64,000 nucleotides of DNA, from NCBI GenBank assembly GCA_019638705.1, contig JAHBTI010000005.1, positions 62,001 to 126,000 of the forward strand. The letters run 5' to 3'. Positions 16,773 to 24,561 of the stretch are shown here, piece by piece. The translations under genes and the position numbers were made by a program. Numbering within the stretch: the stretch's first letter is position 1; every line of letters begins with the position of its first letter. Source of the stretch: Bacteroidota bacterium. Lineage in GTDB: Bacteria > Bacteroidota > Bacteroidia > B-17B0 > Aurantibacillaceae. The notes beneath the pieces are model-generated. The model was not told the origin of the DNA and made no database searches. It saw nothing but the letters and a program-made list of their open reading frames with translations.

Positions 16773-18008
16773 TCAAAAACTCAAAATTGTTTTGCGGATA
16801 ATCGCAACACATTCCATTAATTGCTCTTTATTAATTACAAGCGGCGGCGAAAAACGAATAATATCGCCGTGCGTAGGTTTGGCGAGCAAACCGTTTTCGG
16901 CAAATTTCAGGCAAACGTCCCAAGCAGTTTTTCCGTTGCGTTCTTTAATTACAATGGCGTTGAACAGCCCTTTGCCTCTTACCAAAGTAATTAAATCCGT
17001 TTCGTTTTTCAGCTTATTCATTTCTTCGCGGAAAAGAATACCGAGCGTTTCAGAATTTTCTGCGAGCTTTTCTTCTTTCAATACTTTTAATGCTTCAATG
17101 GCAACCGCGCAGGCAAGAGGATTTCCACCGTATGTACTGCCGTGTTCACCTGCTTTTATGGTCAGTATAATTTCGTTTGAAGCCAACACCGCACTCACAG
17201 GCATTGTTCCGCCGCTTAATGCTTTTCCGAGAATTAAAATATCGGGTTTTACGTTTTCGTGGTCGCAGGCTAACATTTTTCCTGTGCGGCACAAACCTGT
17301 TTGCACTTCGTCAGCCACAAACAACACATTGTATTTTGTGCAGAGTTCGCGCACGCCTTTTAAATAGCCGCTATCGGGAACAACCACGCCCGCTTCACCT
17401 TGAATTGGCTCAACCACAAACGCGGCAGTATTCGGGTCTTTAATTGCATTTTCCAATGCAGACAAATCGTTGTAATCAATTAATTCATAACCCGGCATAA
17501 AAGGACCAAAACCGCCGTAGCTGCTTGGGTCGTTGCTTGCAGAGATAACACCCAACGTTCTGCCCATAAAGTTTCCTTTGGCAAAAACCAATTTGGCTTT
17601 GTTTTCGGGAACTTTTTTTACATCGTAAGCCCAACGGCGCGCGAGTTTTAAAGCGGTTTCATCGGCTTCCACGCCTGTGTTCATCGGCAAAACTTTGTCG
17701 TAACCAAAATAATCGGTAATAAATTTTTCGTACTCGCCCAACATAGAATTGTAAAACGCACGCGAAGTCAAAGTCAGTTTTTTTGCTTGCGAAATCATGG
17801 CGTTTACAATGCGCGGGTGGCAATGCCCTTGGTTTACCGCGCTGTACGCCGAGAGAAAATCAAAATATTTTTTTCCTTCCACGTCCCAAACGTAAACGCC
17901 TTCGCCTTTTTCCAACACCACAGGAATTGGGTGATAATTATGTGCGCCGTAACGGTTTTCCAATTCCATTAATTCCGCGCTTTTTGTTAGAGTTGTTTGC
18001 ATTGCCAA
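16773..18008 (-). CDS. rocD: Ornithine--oxo-acid transaminase
   Basis: This PLP-dependent class III aminotransferase transfers the delta-amino group of ornithine to 2-oxoglutarate, giving glutamate semialdehyde, in the cytoplasm. It has 411 residues, full length. The N-terminal [19 protein letters not shown] is diagnostic for ornithine aminotransferases. PLP-binding features are present: the [17 protein letters not shown] helix, [12 protein letters not shown], the aspartate in FVADEVQTG, and the Schiff-base Lys in [10 protein letters not shown] second ATG two codons in is an equally good start. It is transcribed alone; the next gene in the same direction is the restriction-like protein. Confidence 0.95.
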   Translation of the reverse strand: MAMQTTLTKSAELMELENRYGAHNYHPIPVVLEKGEGVYVWDVEGKKYFDFLSAYSAVNQGHCHPRIVNAMISQAKKLTLTSRAFYNSMLGEYEKFITDYFGYDKVLPMNTGVEADETALKLARRWAYDVKKVPENKAKLVFAKGNFMGRTLGVISASNDPSSYGGFGPFMPGYELIDYNDLSALENAIKDPNTAAFVVEPIQGEAGVVVPDSGYLKGVRELCTKYNVLFVADEVQTGLCRTGKMLACDHENVKPDILILGKALSGGTMPVSAVLASNEIILTIKAGEHGSTYGGNPLACAVAIEALKVLKEEKLAENSETLGILFREEMNKLKNETDLITLVRGKGLFNAIVIKERNGKTAWDVCLKFAENGLLAKPTHGDIIRFSPPLVINKEQLMECVAIIRKTILSF

Positions 18009-18077
18009 ATTTTTTTTGTGAAGTGCAAATATAGTGAAATTGGGCGAGGGATTTGTTTTGCGCGGGAAAGGCTTGTG

Positions 18078-18124
18078 CTATCTAATTACAACTTCTTCCA
18101 CCAATCGGTAACCGCAAAATTTAT
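18078..18124 (-). pseudogene. Orphan 3'-end copy of the dciA-like gene
   Basis: These 47 bp repeat the end of the intact DUF721/dciA-like gene (18738-18784), exactly 660 bp away. They encode the same 14 residues (KFCGYRLVEEVVIR) and a stop codon. All four differences within the sense codons are synonymous, and the stop is TAG instead of TAA. It reads as the displaced original gene end, with the toxin-antitoxin cassette lying between it and the intact gene. Confidence 0.85.
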
Positions 18125-18128
18125 GGGT

Positions 18129-18464
18129 TTAAAAATCATTTAAAAACTTTGCTTCGGGTTCGTGATTGTTTGATATTTTGGTAACTAAATATCTGTTGTC
18201 TTTTTTCTTAAAATAAGCGTGATATGCGGTGTGTTTGTTTTTTGGTAAACGAACTACAATGTAGTAATCGGCATACTTTACATCTTTTGGCACAGGGTAA
18301 TGTTTGAGTTTGTGAACATCGCGCTTTATGGTTTGTGCAATGTAATCAACAAATCTATCGGCTTGTTCAATAAATCCAAAGTATTCATCAGCGTATAAAG
18401 TAAACGAAAGTCCAAACAAATAATCTTCAACTTCGGTAGTGAATGTTACTTCGTATTCTTCCAT
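18129..18464 (-). CDS. Putative type II toxin (RelE/ParE-like size and context)
   Basis: The protein has 111 residues. The C-terminal half, YIVVRLPKNKHTAYHAYFKKKDNRYLVTKISNNHEPEAKFL, has the strand-turn-strand look of ParE/RelE-superfamily toxins that end in an xxYLVTxIxNNH motif. The N-terminal half is helical. The start overlaps the end of the preceding 80-residue gene by 19 bp, as is usual for antitoxin-toxin operons. The family call is by pattern and context, so ribosome-dependent RNase versus gyrase target is open. It lies inside the 660-bp cassette. Confidence 0.6.
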   Translation of the reverse strand: MEEYEVTFTTEVEDYLFGLSFTLYADEYFGFIEQADRFVDYIAQTIKRDVHKLKHYPVPKDVKYADYYIVVRLPKNKHTAYHAYFKKKDNRYLVTKISNNHEPEAKFLNDF

Positions 18465-18688
18465 ACTTCCCTAAGTCTTTTTTTTACGTTGGTTGCTAAC
18501 TGTTCTGCTGTTAAATTAGTCGGATTATTCCACAAACGCTCAAACTCATCGTCTTCATCTTCCGCTTTCAAAAAACCGATGTCTTTCAAAACAGGTTTTA
18601 GTTTTGCCTGATGTTTTTTGTAATCAAACGTAATAGATTTGATATTGCCGTTGGCATATTTTTCTGTTTTAATTCCTGCAATTTTCAT
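18446..18688 (-). CDS. Putative antitoxin of the cassette
   Basis: The protein has 80 residues. The N-terminal part (MKIAGIKTEKYANGNIKSITFDYKKH) is a small beta hairpin-like stretch. The C-terminal half is acidic and then basic-helical (EDEDDEFERLWNNPTNLTAEQLATNVKKRLREVW), as expected for a partner-wrapping tail. No ribbon-helix-helix or HTH motif is obvious. It is first in the pair and overlaps the toxin start. The role is inferred from size, order and overlap. Confidence 0.55.
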   Translation of the reverse strand: MKIAGIKTEKYANGNIKSITFDYKKHQAKLKPVLKDIGFLKAEDEDDEFERLWNNPTNLTAEQLATNVKKRLREVWKNTK

Positions 18689-18737
18689 ATTGATAGCCTT
18701 TAAAGAAGTTCTACACGAATTTACAAAATTTGTTTCA

Positions 18738-19031
18738 TTACCTAATCACCACTTCCTCCACCAATCGGTAACCGCAAAATTTATTGATGTTGTTTAAAAT
18801 AACGTCTTTGCGAAAAGAGAGTTCTTGTTTTAAAGCAGCAGAACTGAGTGTGATAAAAATGATTTTGTCTTTAAAAAAAATCTCGCTTGTGTTTTTGGCT
18901 ACTACTTCGCCAACAATATCTTTCCAACCGCTTTTTACAGAAAATTGCGAGAGCTTTACGTCTAACTTTTCCTGTTTAAACAGTTCACTGATGGCATCGC
19001 CAAGTTTGATGAGATTTGATTTTTTTGCCAT
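18738..19031 (-). CDS. DUF721 (DciA-like) protein
   Basis: The protein has 97 residues. It has the DUF721 pattern: a short N-terminal helix (KLGDAISELFKQEKLDVKL), then VKSGWKDIVGEVVAKNTSEIFFKDKIIFITLSSAALKQELSFRK and a final strand VEEVVIR. In other bacteria DciA is the ancestral loader of the replicative helicase DnaB; Bacteroidota carry short versions of this domain. The last 15 codons exist twice, once here and once at 18078-18124, because of the inserted toxin-antitoxin cassette. The gene is intact. It is preceded by a small membrane-protein gene 6 bp away on the same strand. Confidence 0.85.
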   Translation of the reverse strand: MAKKSNLIKLGDAISELFKQEKLDVKLSQFSVKSGWKDIVGEVVAKNTSEIFFKDKIIFITLSSAALKQELSFRKDVILNNINKFCGYRLVEEVVIR

Positions 19032-19037
19032 TTTATT

Positions 19038-19469
19038 TTAGTGAGTGTTGGGGGTAGTCTTTTTTCTGATTTTTCTAATTAAAAAATTCACCAAATACAC
19101 AACTAATAAGTATAATGGCGCATAAATTATAAATGTCATTATAGCTTTTAATACCCAACCAACTCCCATAATATTGAACTCAAGTTGTTTTACTCTCTTC
19201 ATATTTTCAGGTGCAACTTGTCCGTAAAACTCAACTTCATTCATTCCGTCAATATTATAACCATAATAAGCTAAAAGCATTCTATCAGACCTATTAACCC
19301 ACCAAGCAGAAATCAAAATTATGACAGCAGTTGTTATTAATCCGATTAGCAAATAAAAAATAAACTTACGTTTTATGTATAGTTTATTCAATTTCAAGAT
19401 AATAAAAACAGGACTTAAAAGAAAACTAATCAGCAGAATAAACGAAATTATGGTTGTGATTGTTTCCAT
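19038..19469 (-). CDS. Small membrane protein, unknown function
   Basis: The protein has 143 residues with three hydrophobic helices (about 4-26, 38-57 and 108-133), an extracytoplasmic loop around WVNRSDRMLLAYYGYNIDG, and a basic C-terminus (FLIRKIRKKTT). I recognise no motif. It sits between purE and the dciA-like gene in a tight same-strand run (16 and 6 bp gaps), so it is probably cotranscribed with them without a known functional link. By eye it is AT-rich. Confidence 0.65.
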   Translation of the reverse strand: METITTIISFILLISFLLSPVFIILKLNKLYIKRKFIFYLLIGLITTAVIILISAWWVNRSDRMLLAYYGYNIDGMNEVEFYGQVAPENMKRVKQLEFNIMGVGWVLKAIMTFIIYAPLYLLVVYLVNFLIRKIRKKTTPNTH

Positions 19470-19485
19470 ATTAGAAACGTGAATT

Positions 19486-19983
19486 TTATTTTTTGTTTTT
19501 CACTTCTTCGCTCGCCTTTATCACTTTTTCTTTCAGCGAATTTTTGAAAGCGATGATTTTATTCAATAAGTTTTTATCAGATGCTCCGATAATTTGAGCA
19601 GCTAAAATTCCTGCGTTTTGCGCGGCGTTTACGGCGACTGTGGCTACGGGCACACCGTTTGGCATTTGAACGATGCTTAATAAGCTGTCCCAACCGTCAA
19701 TGCTGTTGCTGCTTTTTACGGGAACACCAATTACAGGCAATGGCGTGAGTGAAGCTACCATACCCGGCAAATGCGCTGCGCCGCCTGCGCCTGCAATAAT
19801 CACTTGCAATCCGCGACTGTGTGCATTTTTTGCATAGTCAAACATTTTTTCGGGTGTGCGGTGCGCCGACACAATGTCAATTTCAAAAGCAATGTCAAAT
19901 TGTTTTAAAATGTCGGCGGCGGCTTGCATGGTTGGCAGGTCGCTGTTGCTGCCCATGATAATTCCAACTTTTGGTGATGCCAT
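19486..19983 (-). CDS. purE: N5-carboxyaminoimidazole ribonucleotide mutase
   Basis: Class I PurE rearranges N5-CAIR to CAIR in de novo purine synthesis (cytoplasm, homo-octamer). All signature segments are present: [29 protein letters not shown] (catalytic His in SAHR), [15 protein letters not shown], and [31 protein letters not shown]. At 165 residues it is full length. The usual partner purK is not adjacent. A palindromic repeat separates it from lpdA upstream. Confidence 0.96.
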   Translation of the reverse strand: MASPKVGIIMGSNSDLPTMQAAADILKQFDIAFEIDIVSAHRTPEKMFDYAKNAHSRGLQVIIAGAGGAAHLPGMVASLTPLPVIGVPVKSSNSIDGWDSLLSIVQMPNGVPVATVAVNAAQNAGILAAQIIGASDKNLLNKIIAFKNSLKEKVIKASEEVKNKK

Positions 19984-20001
19984 TTTTTTATTTTTTTATT
20001 A

Positions 20002-20130
20002 GACACAGAGGCACAAAGGCTCTGAGGCACGGAGTTTATATTTTAGTATTTCGCTCAACATTGTAATAACGTGGAGGCTCTATATTTTTGAGATACAGAA
20101 TTTTTCTCTGTGTCCCAGTGCCTCTGTGTC
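20002..20130. repeat. Palindromic repeat of the CACAGAGGCACAAAG family
   Basis: The left arm is at 20002-20034 (GACACAGAGGCACAAAGG, CTCTGAGGCACGGAG) and the right arm at 20106-20130 (CTCTGTGTCCCAGTGCC, TCTGTGTC). About 70 bp of unrelated sequence lies between them. It fills the gap between lpdA and purE. Confidence 0.8.
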
Positions 20131-20138
20131 AAAAAGTA

Positions 20139-21545
20139 TTACATGTGAATAGGTCGTTTCGCTGTCGCATCTAAACACGCTTCTTTCATGTTTTCGGTGA
20201 AAGTAGGGTGCGCGTGGCTCATGCGGCTGATGTCTTCGGCACTCGCGCGAAATTCCATTGCTACCACGCCTTCGGCAATCATATCGGCTACACGAGGACC
20301 AATCATGTGTACGCCCAAAATTTCGTCCGTTGCTTCGTCGGCTAATACTTTTACAAATCCGTCGGTGTCCATGCTGGCGCGTGCTCTGCCGCTTGCTTTG
20401 AAAGGGAACGAACCCGTTTTGTATTTTCTGCCTTGTTCTTTTAATTGTTCTTCGGTAAAGCCAACTGCGGCAACTTCGGGCCAAGTGTAAACCACACCCG
20501 GAATTAAATTATAATTGATGTGCGGTTTTTGTCCTGCAATATATTCCGCTACAAAAACGCCTTCTTCTTCGGCTTTGTGCGCCAACATTGCGCCTTTCAC
20601 TACGTCGCCAATGGCATAAATATTTTCTACGTTGGTGCGCAGATGGTCATCGGTTTCAATGCGTCCGCGATTGTCCACTTTCACGCCAACTTTATCCAAG
20701 CCCAAATTTTCTGTGTAAGGCTTGCGACCAACGGCTACCAAGCAATAATCGCCTTTAATTTCAATGGCTTCATCTTTTGAATTGAGCGCGCTCACGGTTA
20801 CTTCTTTGGCGGTAGATTTCACACCCGTAACTTTGTGCTTCATCAAAAATTCAAAGCTCAAATCTTTTTTCAACACGCGCTGCAATTCTTTGCCCAAGCC
20901 CGCGTCCATGCCGGGAATAATTCTATCCATAAATTCAACTACGGTTACTTTGCTTCCCAAACGTCCGTACACGCTGCCGAGTTCCAAACCGATAACGCCG
21001 CCGCCAATAATGATAAGGTGTTTAGGGATTTCTGTCATTTCTAAGGCTTCGGTGGAAGTGATGATGCGTTTTTTGTCAATTTCAATTCCGGGAAGCGAAG
21101 AAGGCTTAGAGCCTGTGGCAATAATGGTTTTAGCACTTTCAATTTGTTCTTTGCTGCCGTCTGCTTTGCTAATGTCAATGTGTGTTTTATCGGCAAAGCT
21201 GCCTACGCCTGTGTAAACGGTAATTTTATTTTTCTTCATCAAATAATTGATACCGTCCACCGTAGCCTTTACCACGCCGCGTTTGCGCTCAATCATTTGC
21301 TTTAAGTTTACTTTGGGTGCTTTTATTTCAATGCCGTGCGCTTCAAAGTTATGCGTGGCGTTGTGAAAATGTTCGCTTGAATCCAACAAGGCTTTTGAGG
21401 GAATACAACCCACGTTTAAGCAAGTGCCCCCAAGCGAAGGGTATTTTTCAATCAAAGCGGTTTTCATTCCTAATTGCGCGCAACGAATAGCTGCCACATA
21501 GCCTCCGGGACCTGCACCGATAACGGTTACATCAAATTTTTCCAT
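20139..21545 (-). CDS. lpdA: Dihydrolipoyl dehydrogenase (E3)
   Basis: This flavoprotein disulfide reductase is common to pyruvate, 2-oxoglutarate and branched-chain dehydrogenase complexes and possibly glycine cleavage. It has 468 residues, full length. The FAD site is GAGPGGYVAAI at the start, the redox disulfide is C42/C47 in GGTCLNVGCIPSK, the NAD-binding fold is IIIGGGVIGLELGSV, and the second FAD motif ends YAIGDV. The C-terminal acid-base pair is in SHAHPTFTEN. No E1/E2 genes are nearby, so the enzyme is probably shared between complexes. Confidence 0.96.
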   Translation of the reverse strand: MEKFDVTVIGAGPGGYVAAIRCAQLGMKTALIEKYPSLGGTCLNVGCIPSKALLDSSEHFHNATHNFEAHGIEIKAPKVNLKQMIERKRGVVKATVDGINYLMKKNKITVYTGVGSFADKTHIDISKADGSKEQIESAKTIIATGSKPSSLPGIEIDKKRIITSTEALEMTEIPKHLIIIGGGVIGLELGSVYGRLGSKVTVVEFMDRIIPGMDAGLGKELQRVLKKDLSFEFLMKHKVTGVKSTAKEVTVSALNSKDEAIEIKGDYCLVAVGRKPYTENLGLDKVGVKVDNRGRIETDDHLRTNVENIYAIGDVVKGAMLAHKAEEEGVFVAEYIAGQKPHINYNLIPGVVYTWPEVAAVGFTEEQLKEQGRKYKTGSFPFKASGRARASMDTDGFVKVLADEATDEILGVHMIGPRVADMIAEGVVAMEFRASAEDISRMSHAHPTFTENMKEACLDATAKRPIHM

Positions 21546-21658
21546 ATAGATTTTAAATTAAAAATTGCTTTTAAAAAGATGTGTGAATTTACGTTTTTTT
21601 TGAATGGGAGAGTTTGTTTTTATCGGAAGTTATTCAGGCTCATAATTGAACATTTAAT

Positions 21659-21823
21659 TTATTGCCTCTTTGCTATGGTGATAAATAAATAATCGCCAAG
21701 ATTGTTTTGATATTTTTCTTTTTGAGGCTGCAACAAGTGAAAAAGTCTTTCCGTTAAATACACATCTGCTTGTCGTGTTGAATTATAGTTTGTTCCTATC
21801 TTATCGTATTTTGTGTGCCCCAT
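21659..21823 (-). pseudogene. Internally deleted class I SAM methyltransferase remnant (54-codon open frame)
   Basis: The open frame begins MGHTKYDKIGTNYNSTRQAD and then YLTERLFHLLQP, which is how one family of class I SAM methyltransferases starts just before the GCGTG motif. It then jumps to YQNNLGDYLFITIAKR, which resembles the very end of the same family. The whole catalytic Rossmann core is missing, with the frame intact across the join. I judge it a degraded gene rather than a functional microprotein. Family match is from memory of the pattern. The remaining sequence of this 443-bp gap (21546-21988) contains no other feature except the lost toxin 3' end. Confidence 0.5.
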
Positions 21824-21984
21824 TACGCAGCAAGATAATTAATTCTCATCAAAATGTATTTTTTCAATTTTTCTTTTTTGAAATTAAGCCTAATAAAATC
21901 CTTATTCTCCAAAAAAACCAATTTGGCGATTAGAGCTAAGTTTCACTACACAATTTCCAAATAAGCATTTTCGCTATCAGCTAA

Positions 21985-22022
21985 AAAATCAATAATGCTT
22001 TTGAAAATCAATAATGCTTTTG
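21985..22022. repeat. 19-bp tandem duplication inside a toxin gene
   Basis: The unit AAAATCAATAATGCTTTTG is present at 21985-22003 and 22004-22022 with no mismatch. Nineteen is not a multiple of three, so it shifts the reading frame of the DUF5615 gene. Confidence 0.95.
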
Positions 22023-22297
22023 GCTTGTGATTTTAATTTTTGCGCAATGCTTTCCACAGTGGTATTGCCTGTTTTGAGCCAAATTATTTTTGGTGGAAAG
22101 CCGTGTAACACAGAAATGTCAATGAAATCAGAATCAAATGTAACAATACAAAAATCGTTGTCTTTGGCGTAACGCCATATTTCTATATCGCTTACGCCGT
22201 TTAAGCGAATATCTGAAACGTGCCTGGCATCGGGTAAAACGTCTGCAATTTTCTTACAAATTTTAAAGGAAAGATTTTCGTCAAACAACAAACGCAT
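21989..22297 (-). CDS. DUF5615 PIN-like toxin, C-terminally frameshifted
   Basis: The protein has 102 residues. It has the Mut7-C/DUF5615 PIN-like pattern: RLLFDENLS at the N-terminus with catalytic-type acidic residues, DIEIWRYAKDNDFCIVTFDSDF in the middle, and PPKIIWLKTGNTTVESI. It is the toxin of the DUF433/DUF5615 type II system and a probable RNase. The stop is reached early (DFQKHY) because of a 19-bp duplication. Removing one copy continues the frame as SIIDFLADSENAYLEIV and a stop at 21946, the expected family C-terminus. The protein may therefore be inactive or altered. Confidence 0.85.
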   Translation of the reverse strand: MRLLFDENLSFKICKKIADVLPDARHVSDIRLNGVSDIEIWRYAKDNDFCIVTFDSDFIDISVLHGFPPKIIWLKTGNTTVESIAQKLKSQAKSIIDFQKHY

Positions 22298-22518
22298 CAG
22301 GAAGCAATTTTGTATTTATGCTCTTTGTCGGCAGCAAAACTTAAACAGGCTTTTATTTGTTCTTCGTTTATAGAGGGATAATCGGAAATAATTTCCGCAG
22401 CGTTCATTCCCGCAGCCAACCAACCCAACACATCATACACAGTAATGCGAGTTCCTTTAATACAAGGTTTTCCAAATCTGATGTCGGGATTTATGCTTAT
22501 GTGTTGTGAGTAATTCAT
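22297..22518 (-). CDS. DUF433 antitoxin
   Basis: The protein has 73 residues. DUF433 signature: HISINPDIRFGKPCIKGTRITVYDVLGWLAAGMNAAEIISDYPSI, a small HTH-like fold found as the antitoxin or regulator of DUF5615 toxins. It overlaps the toxin start by one base (TGATG), giving translational coupling. It probably represses its own promoter, which should lie in 22519-22600, shared with the divergent MORN-like gene. Confidence 0.88.
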   Translation of the reverse strand: MNYSQHISINPDIRFGKPCIKGTRITVYDVLGWLAAGMNAAEIISDYPSINEEQIKACLSFAADKEHKYKIAS

Positions 22519-22605
22519 CAGTGTAAAAATACTAAAAATGCTTTACACTTTTGTTAAACCCTGTTTAAAACATTTGCCAAAAAAAATTACTCTTGTTTTT
22601 TGCTG

Positions 22606-22613
22606 TATCTTTG
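22606..22613 (+). promoter_or_regulatory. Bacteroidota -7 box TATCTTTG
   Basis: TATCTTTG is a perfect TAnnTTTG match about 26 bp before the MORN-like gene start. No well-spaced TTTG -33 element was found, so the call is tentative. Confidence 0.35.
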
Positions 22614-22638
22614 CTGGGCAAATTTTATTATAAAGTTT

Positions 22639-23433
22639 ATGAAGAAAGTACTGGTTATTCTTTTTGTTATTCAAAATTTTTTAATGCTCTCGCAAACCCT
22701 TGATGCAAGCGGAAAAAAGCAAGGGTATTGGAAAAAGACAGACGAACGCACAGGCAAATTAATTTACGAAGGGGAGTTTAAAGACGATAAACCCATTGGT
22801 AAATTCAAATATTATTATCCGACTGATACCACCACGCGCGCCATTATGATTTTTAAAAATGACGGCAAAACATCTTACGCAAAACTGTTTCATCAAAACG
22901 GAAAGCGCGCTGCCGAAGGAAAATACATAAACAAAGAAACCAAAGACAGCCTTTGGACTTATTACGATGAGAGCGGAACATTACTGTCAAGCGAAACATA
23001 CAGCGTGGGCAAAAAAAACGGTAAAAGTTGTGTTTACTTGGCTGACGGCACTCTTTCGGAAGAAAAATTTTATAAGAATGATTTGCAGGACGGCGTGTGC
23101 AAACAATTTTTTGACGGTAAAACGGTGAAGTCGCAAAGCAATTATGTAAACGGAAAACAAGAGGGGCGCACAACCCATTATTACCCTAACGGAACAGAAA
23201 TAGCCACAGGTTTTTATAAGAACGGCGTAAAAAACGGCATTTGGATTTACAAAGAAGAAAACGGAAAGTTAAAAGAACGCGAGTTGTATAGAAACGGAAA
23301 ATTAGCTTCAAAGAAAGAAATGGAGGAATTTTTATCAAAGAACAAACAGCAACAGGCAGCAGATAATAAGCAACCTGCAACAAGTAATCAACAATCGGGA
23401 ACAAACAACAAGCAACCTGCAAATAAAAAATAA
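22639..23433 (+). CDS. Secreted MORN-like (YwqK-type) repeat protein
   Basis: The protein has 264 residues with a signal peptide (MKKVLVILFVIQNFLMLSQ). The body is a series of about 23-residue MORN-like units, for example GKLIYEGEFKDDKPIGKFKYYYP, GKRAAEGKYINKETKDSLWTYY, GTLSEEKFYKNDLQDGVCKQF and GTEIATGFYKNGVKNGIWIY. This is the family often auto-named YwqK antitoxin, but there is no toxin partner and it is exported, so that label should not be taken as function. The C-terminal tail is a Gln/Asn/Lys low-complexity stretch whose DNA (AACAAGCAACCTGCAA units) continues as GCAATTTGCAATAAGCAATT after the stop. Confidence 0.8.
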   Translation: MKKVLVILFVIQNFLMLSQTLDASGKKQGYWKKTDERTGKLIYEGEFKDDKPIGKFKYYYPTDTTTRAIMIFKNDGKTSYAKLFHQNGKRAAEGKYINKETKDSLWTYYDESGTLLSSETYSVGKKNGKSCVYLADGTLSEEKFYKNDLQDGVCKQFFDGKTVKSQSNYVNGKQEGRTTHYYPNGTEIATGFYKNGVKNGIWIYKEENGKLKERELYRNGKLASKKEMEEFLSKNKQQQAADNKQPATSNQQSGTNNKQPANKK

Positions 23434-23460
23434 GCAATTTGCAATAAGCAATTTTTAAGA

Positions 23461-24558
23461 ATGAGCAAGCACGGAAAAGTTTTGGTAGCCATGAGCGGCG
23501 GCATTGACAGCAGCGTTACAGCCATGATGTTGCATGAGCAAGGCTATGAAGTGATTGGCATTACCATGAAAACTTGGGACTACGAAAGTTCGGGGGCAAG
23601 CAAACGCGAAACAGGTTGTTGCAGCTTGGACAGTATTAACGATGCGCGAACTATGGCGGTGTCGTTTGGGTTTCCGCATTACATTTTAGATATACGCGGT
23701 GAGTTCGGCGAATTTATCATCAATAATTTTGTGGAAGAATATTTGGCAGGAAGAACGCCTAACCCTTGTGTATTGTGCAACACGCATATTAAATGGGACG
23801 CACTTTTGAAACGCGCCAATATGTTGGACTGCGAATTTATCGCTACTGGTCATTACGCTCAACTGCGCGAAGAAAATAACCGCAAAATTATTTTTAAAGG
23901 CATTGACCAAACCAAAGACCAAACCTATGTGCTTTGGGGCTTAGACCAAGAGTGTTTAAAGCGCACCATGTTTCCGCTTGGTGGTTTTAAAAAAACAGAA
24001 ATCCGCCAAATGGCTAAGGAAGCAGGTTTCTACGATTTGGCAAACAAAAGCGAAAGCTACGATATTTGCTTTGTGCCCGATAACGATTACCGCAGATTTT
24101 TAAAACACCGCTTACCCGATTTGGAAGCGCAAGTGGAAGGCGGCGATTATTTTTTCAAGGGAAAAAAAGTGGGCACACATCGCGGTTATCCGTTTTACAC
24201 CATTGGGCAACGCAAAGGCTTGGACATTGCTTTGGGTGCACCTGTATTTGTAAAAGAAATTATTCCCGAAACAAATACCGTGGTGCTTGGCGACAAAGAA
24301 GATTTGGAAGAAAATCATTTGCAGGTACGCGATTTTAATTTGATTAAATACGAAACTCTGCCCGAAGATTTTGTTGGCTTAACAAAAATCCGTTACAAAG
24401 ATGCGGGTACACCTGCCACAATAAATACCGTTGAAAATAAATTGGACATAATTTTTCACCAACCTGTTTCAGGCGTAGCACCCGGGCAAAGCGCGGTAAT
24501 TTACGAAGGCGATGATTTGGTTGGCGGCGGTTTTATTGACAGGAAAAAGATTTTTTAG
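23461..24558 (+). CDS. mnmA: tRNA-specific 2-thiouridylase MnmA
   Basis: It thiolates U34 of Lys, Glu and Gln tRNAs in the cytoplasm, using sulfur passed from a cysteine desulfurase. It has 365 residues, full length. The PP-loop ATP site is AMSGGIDSSVTA (10-21). The two catalytic cysteines lie in NPCVLCN and in YDICFVPD, and FYTIGQRKGLDIALG and SGVAPGQSAVIYEGDDLVGGG are typical late motifs. The start follows the MORN-like gene by 27 bp on the same strand. The stop is 3 bp from the convergent DUF1801 stop. Confidence 0.96.
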   Translation: MSKHGKVLVAMSGGIDSSVTAMMLHEQGYEVIGITMKTWDYESSGASKRETGCCSLDSINDARTMAVSFGFPHYILDIRGEFGEFIINNFVEEYLAGRTPNPCVLCNTHIKWDALLKRANMLDCEFIATGHYAQLREENNRKIIFKGIDQTKDQTYVLWGLDQECLKRTMFPLGGFKKTEIRQMAKEAGFYDLANKSESYDICFVPDNDYRRFLKHRLPDLEAQVEGGDYFFKGKKVGTHRGYPFYTIGQRKGLDIALGAPVFVKEIIPETNTVVLGDKEDLEENHLQVRDFNLIKYETLPEDFVGLTKIRYKDAGTPATINTVENKLDIIFHQPVSGVAPGQSAVIYEGDDLVGGGFIDRKKIF

Positions 24559-24561
24559 AAT

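Larger units (their letters stand above)
18125..18784. mobile_element. 660-bp toxin-antitoxin cassette flanked by duplicated dciA ends
   Basis: The unit consists of a replacement 3' end for the dciA-like gene (18738-18784), a short spacer, the antitoxin gene and the toxin gene. It stops 5 bp after the toxin stop, where the old gene end begins. There is no integrase or terminal inverted repeat inside. The layout copies integrative elements that insert at a gene's 3' end and restore the reading frame. The element status is inferred from the duplication alone. Confidence 0.6.

Noticed and set aside
16738..17367. 209-codon plus-strand frame opposite rocD
   Set aside because: Antisense to a clear full-length rocD; the peptide has no pattern and reflects codon bias of the real gene.
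20764..21216. 150-codon plus-strand frame opposite lpdA
   Set aside because: Antisense to conserved lpdA motifs; no start signals or domain.
22639..23433. Naming the MORN-like protein a YwqK antitoxin
   Set aside because: It is exported and has no toxin neighbour; the label comes from family naming only.
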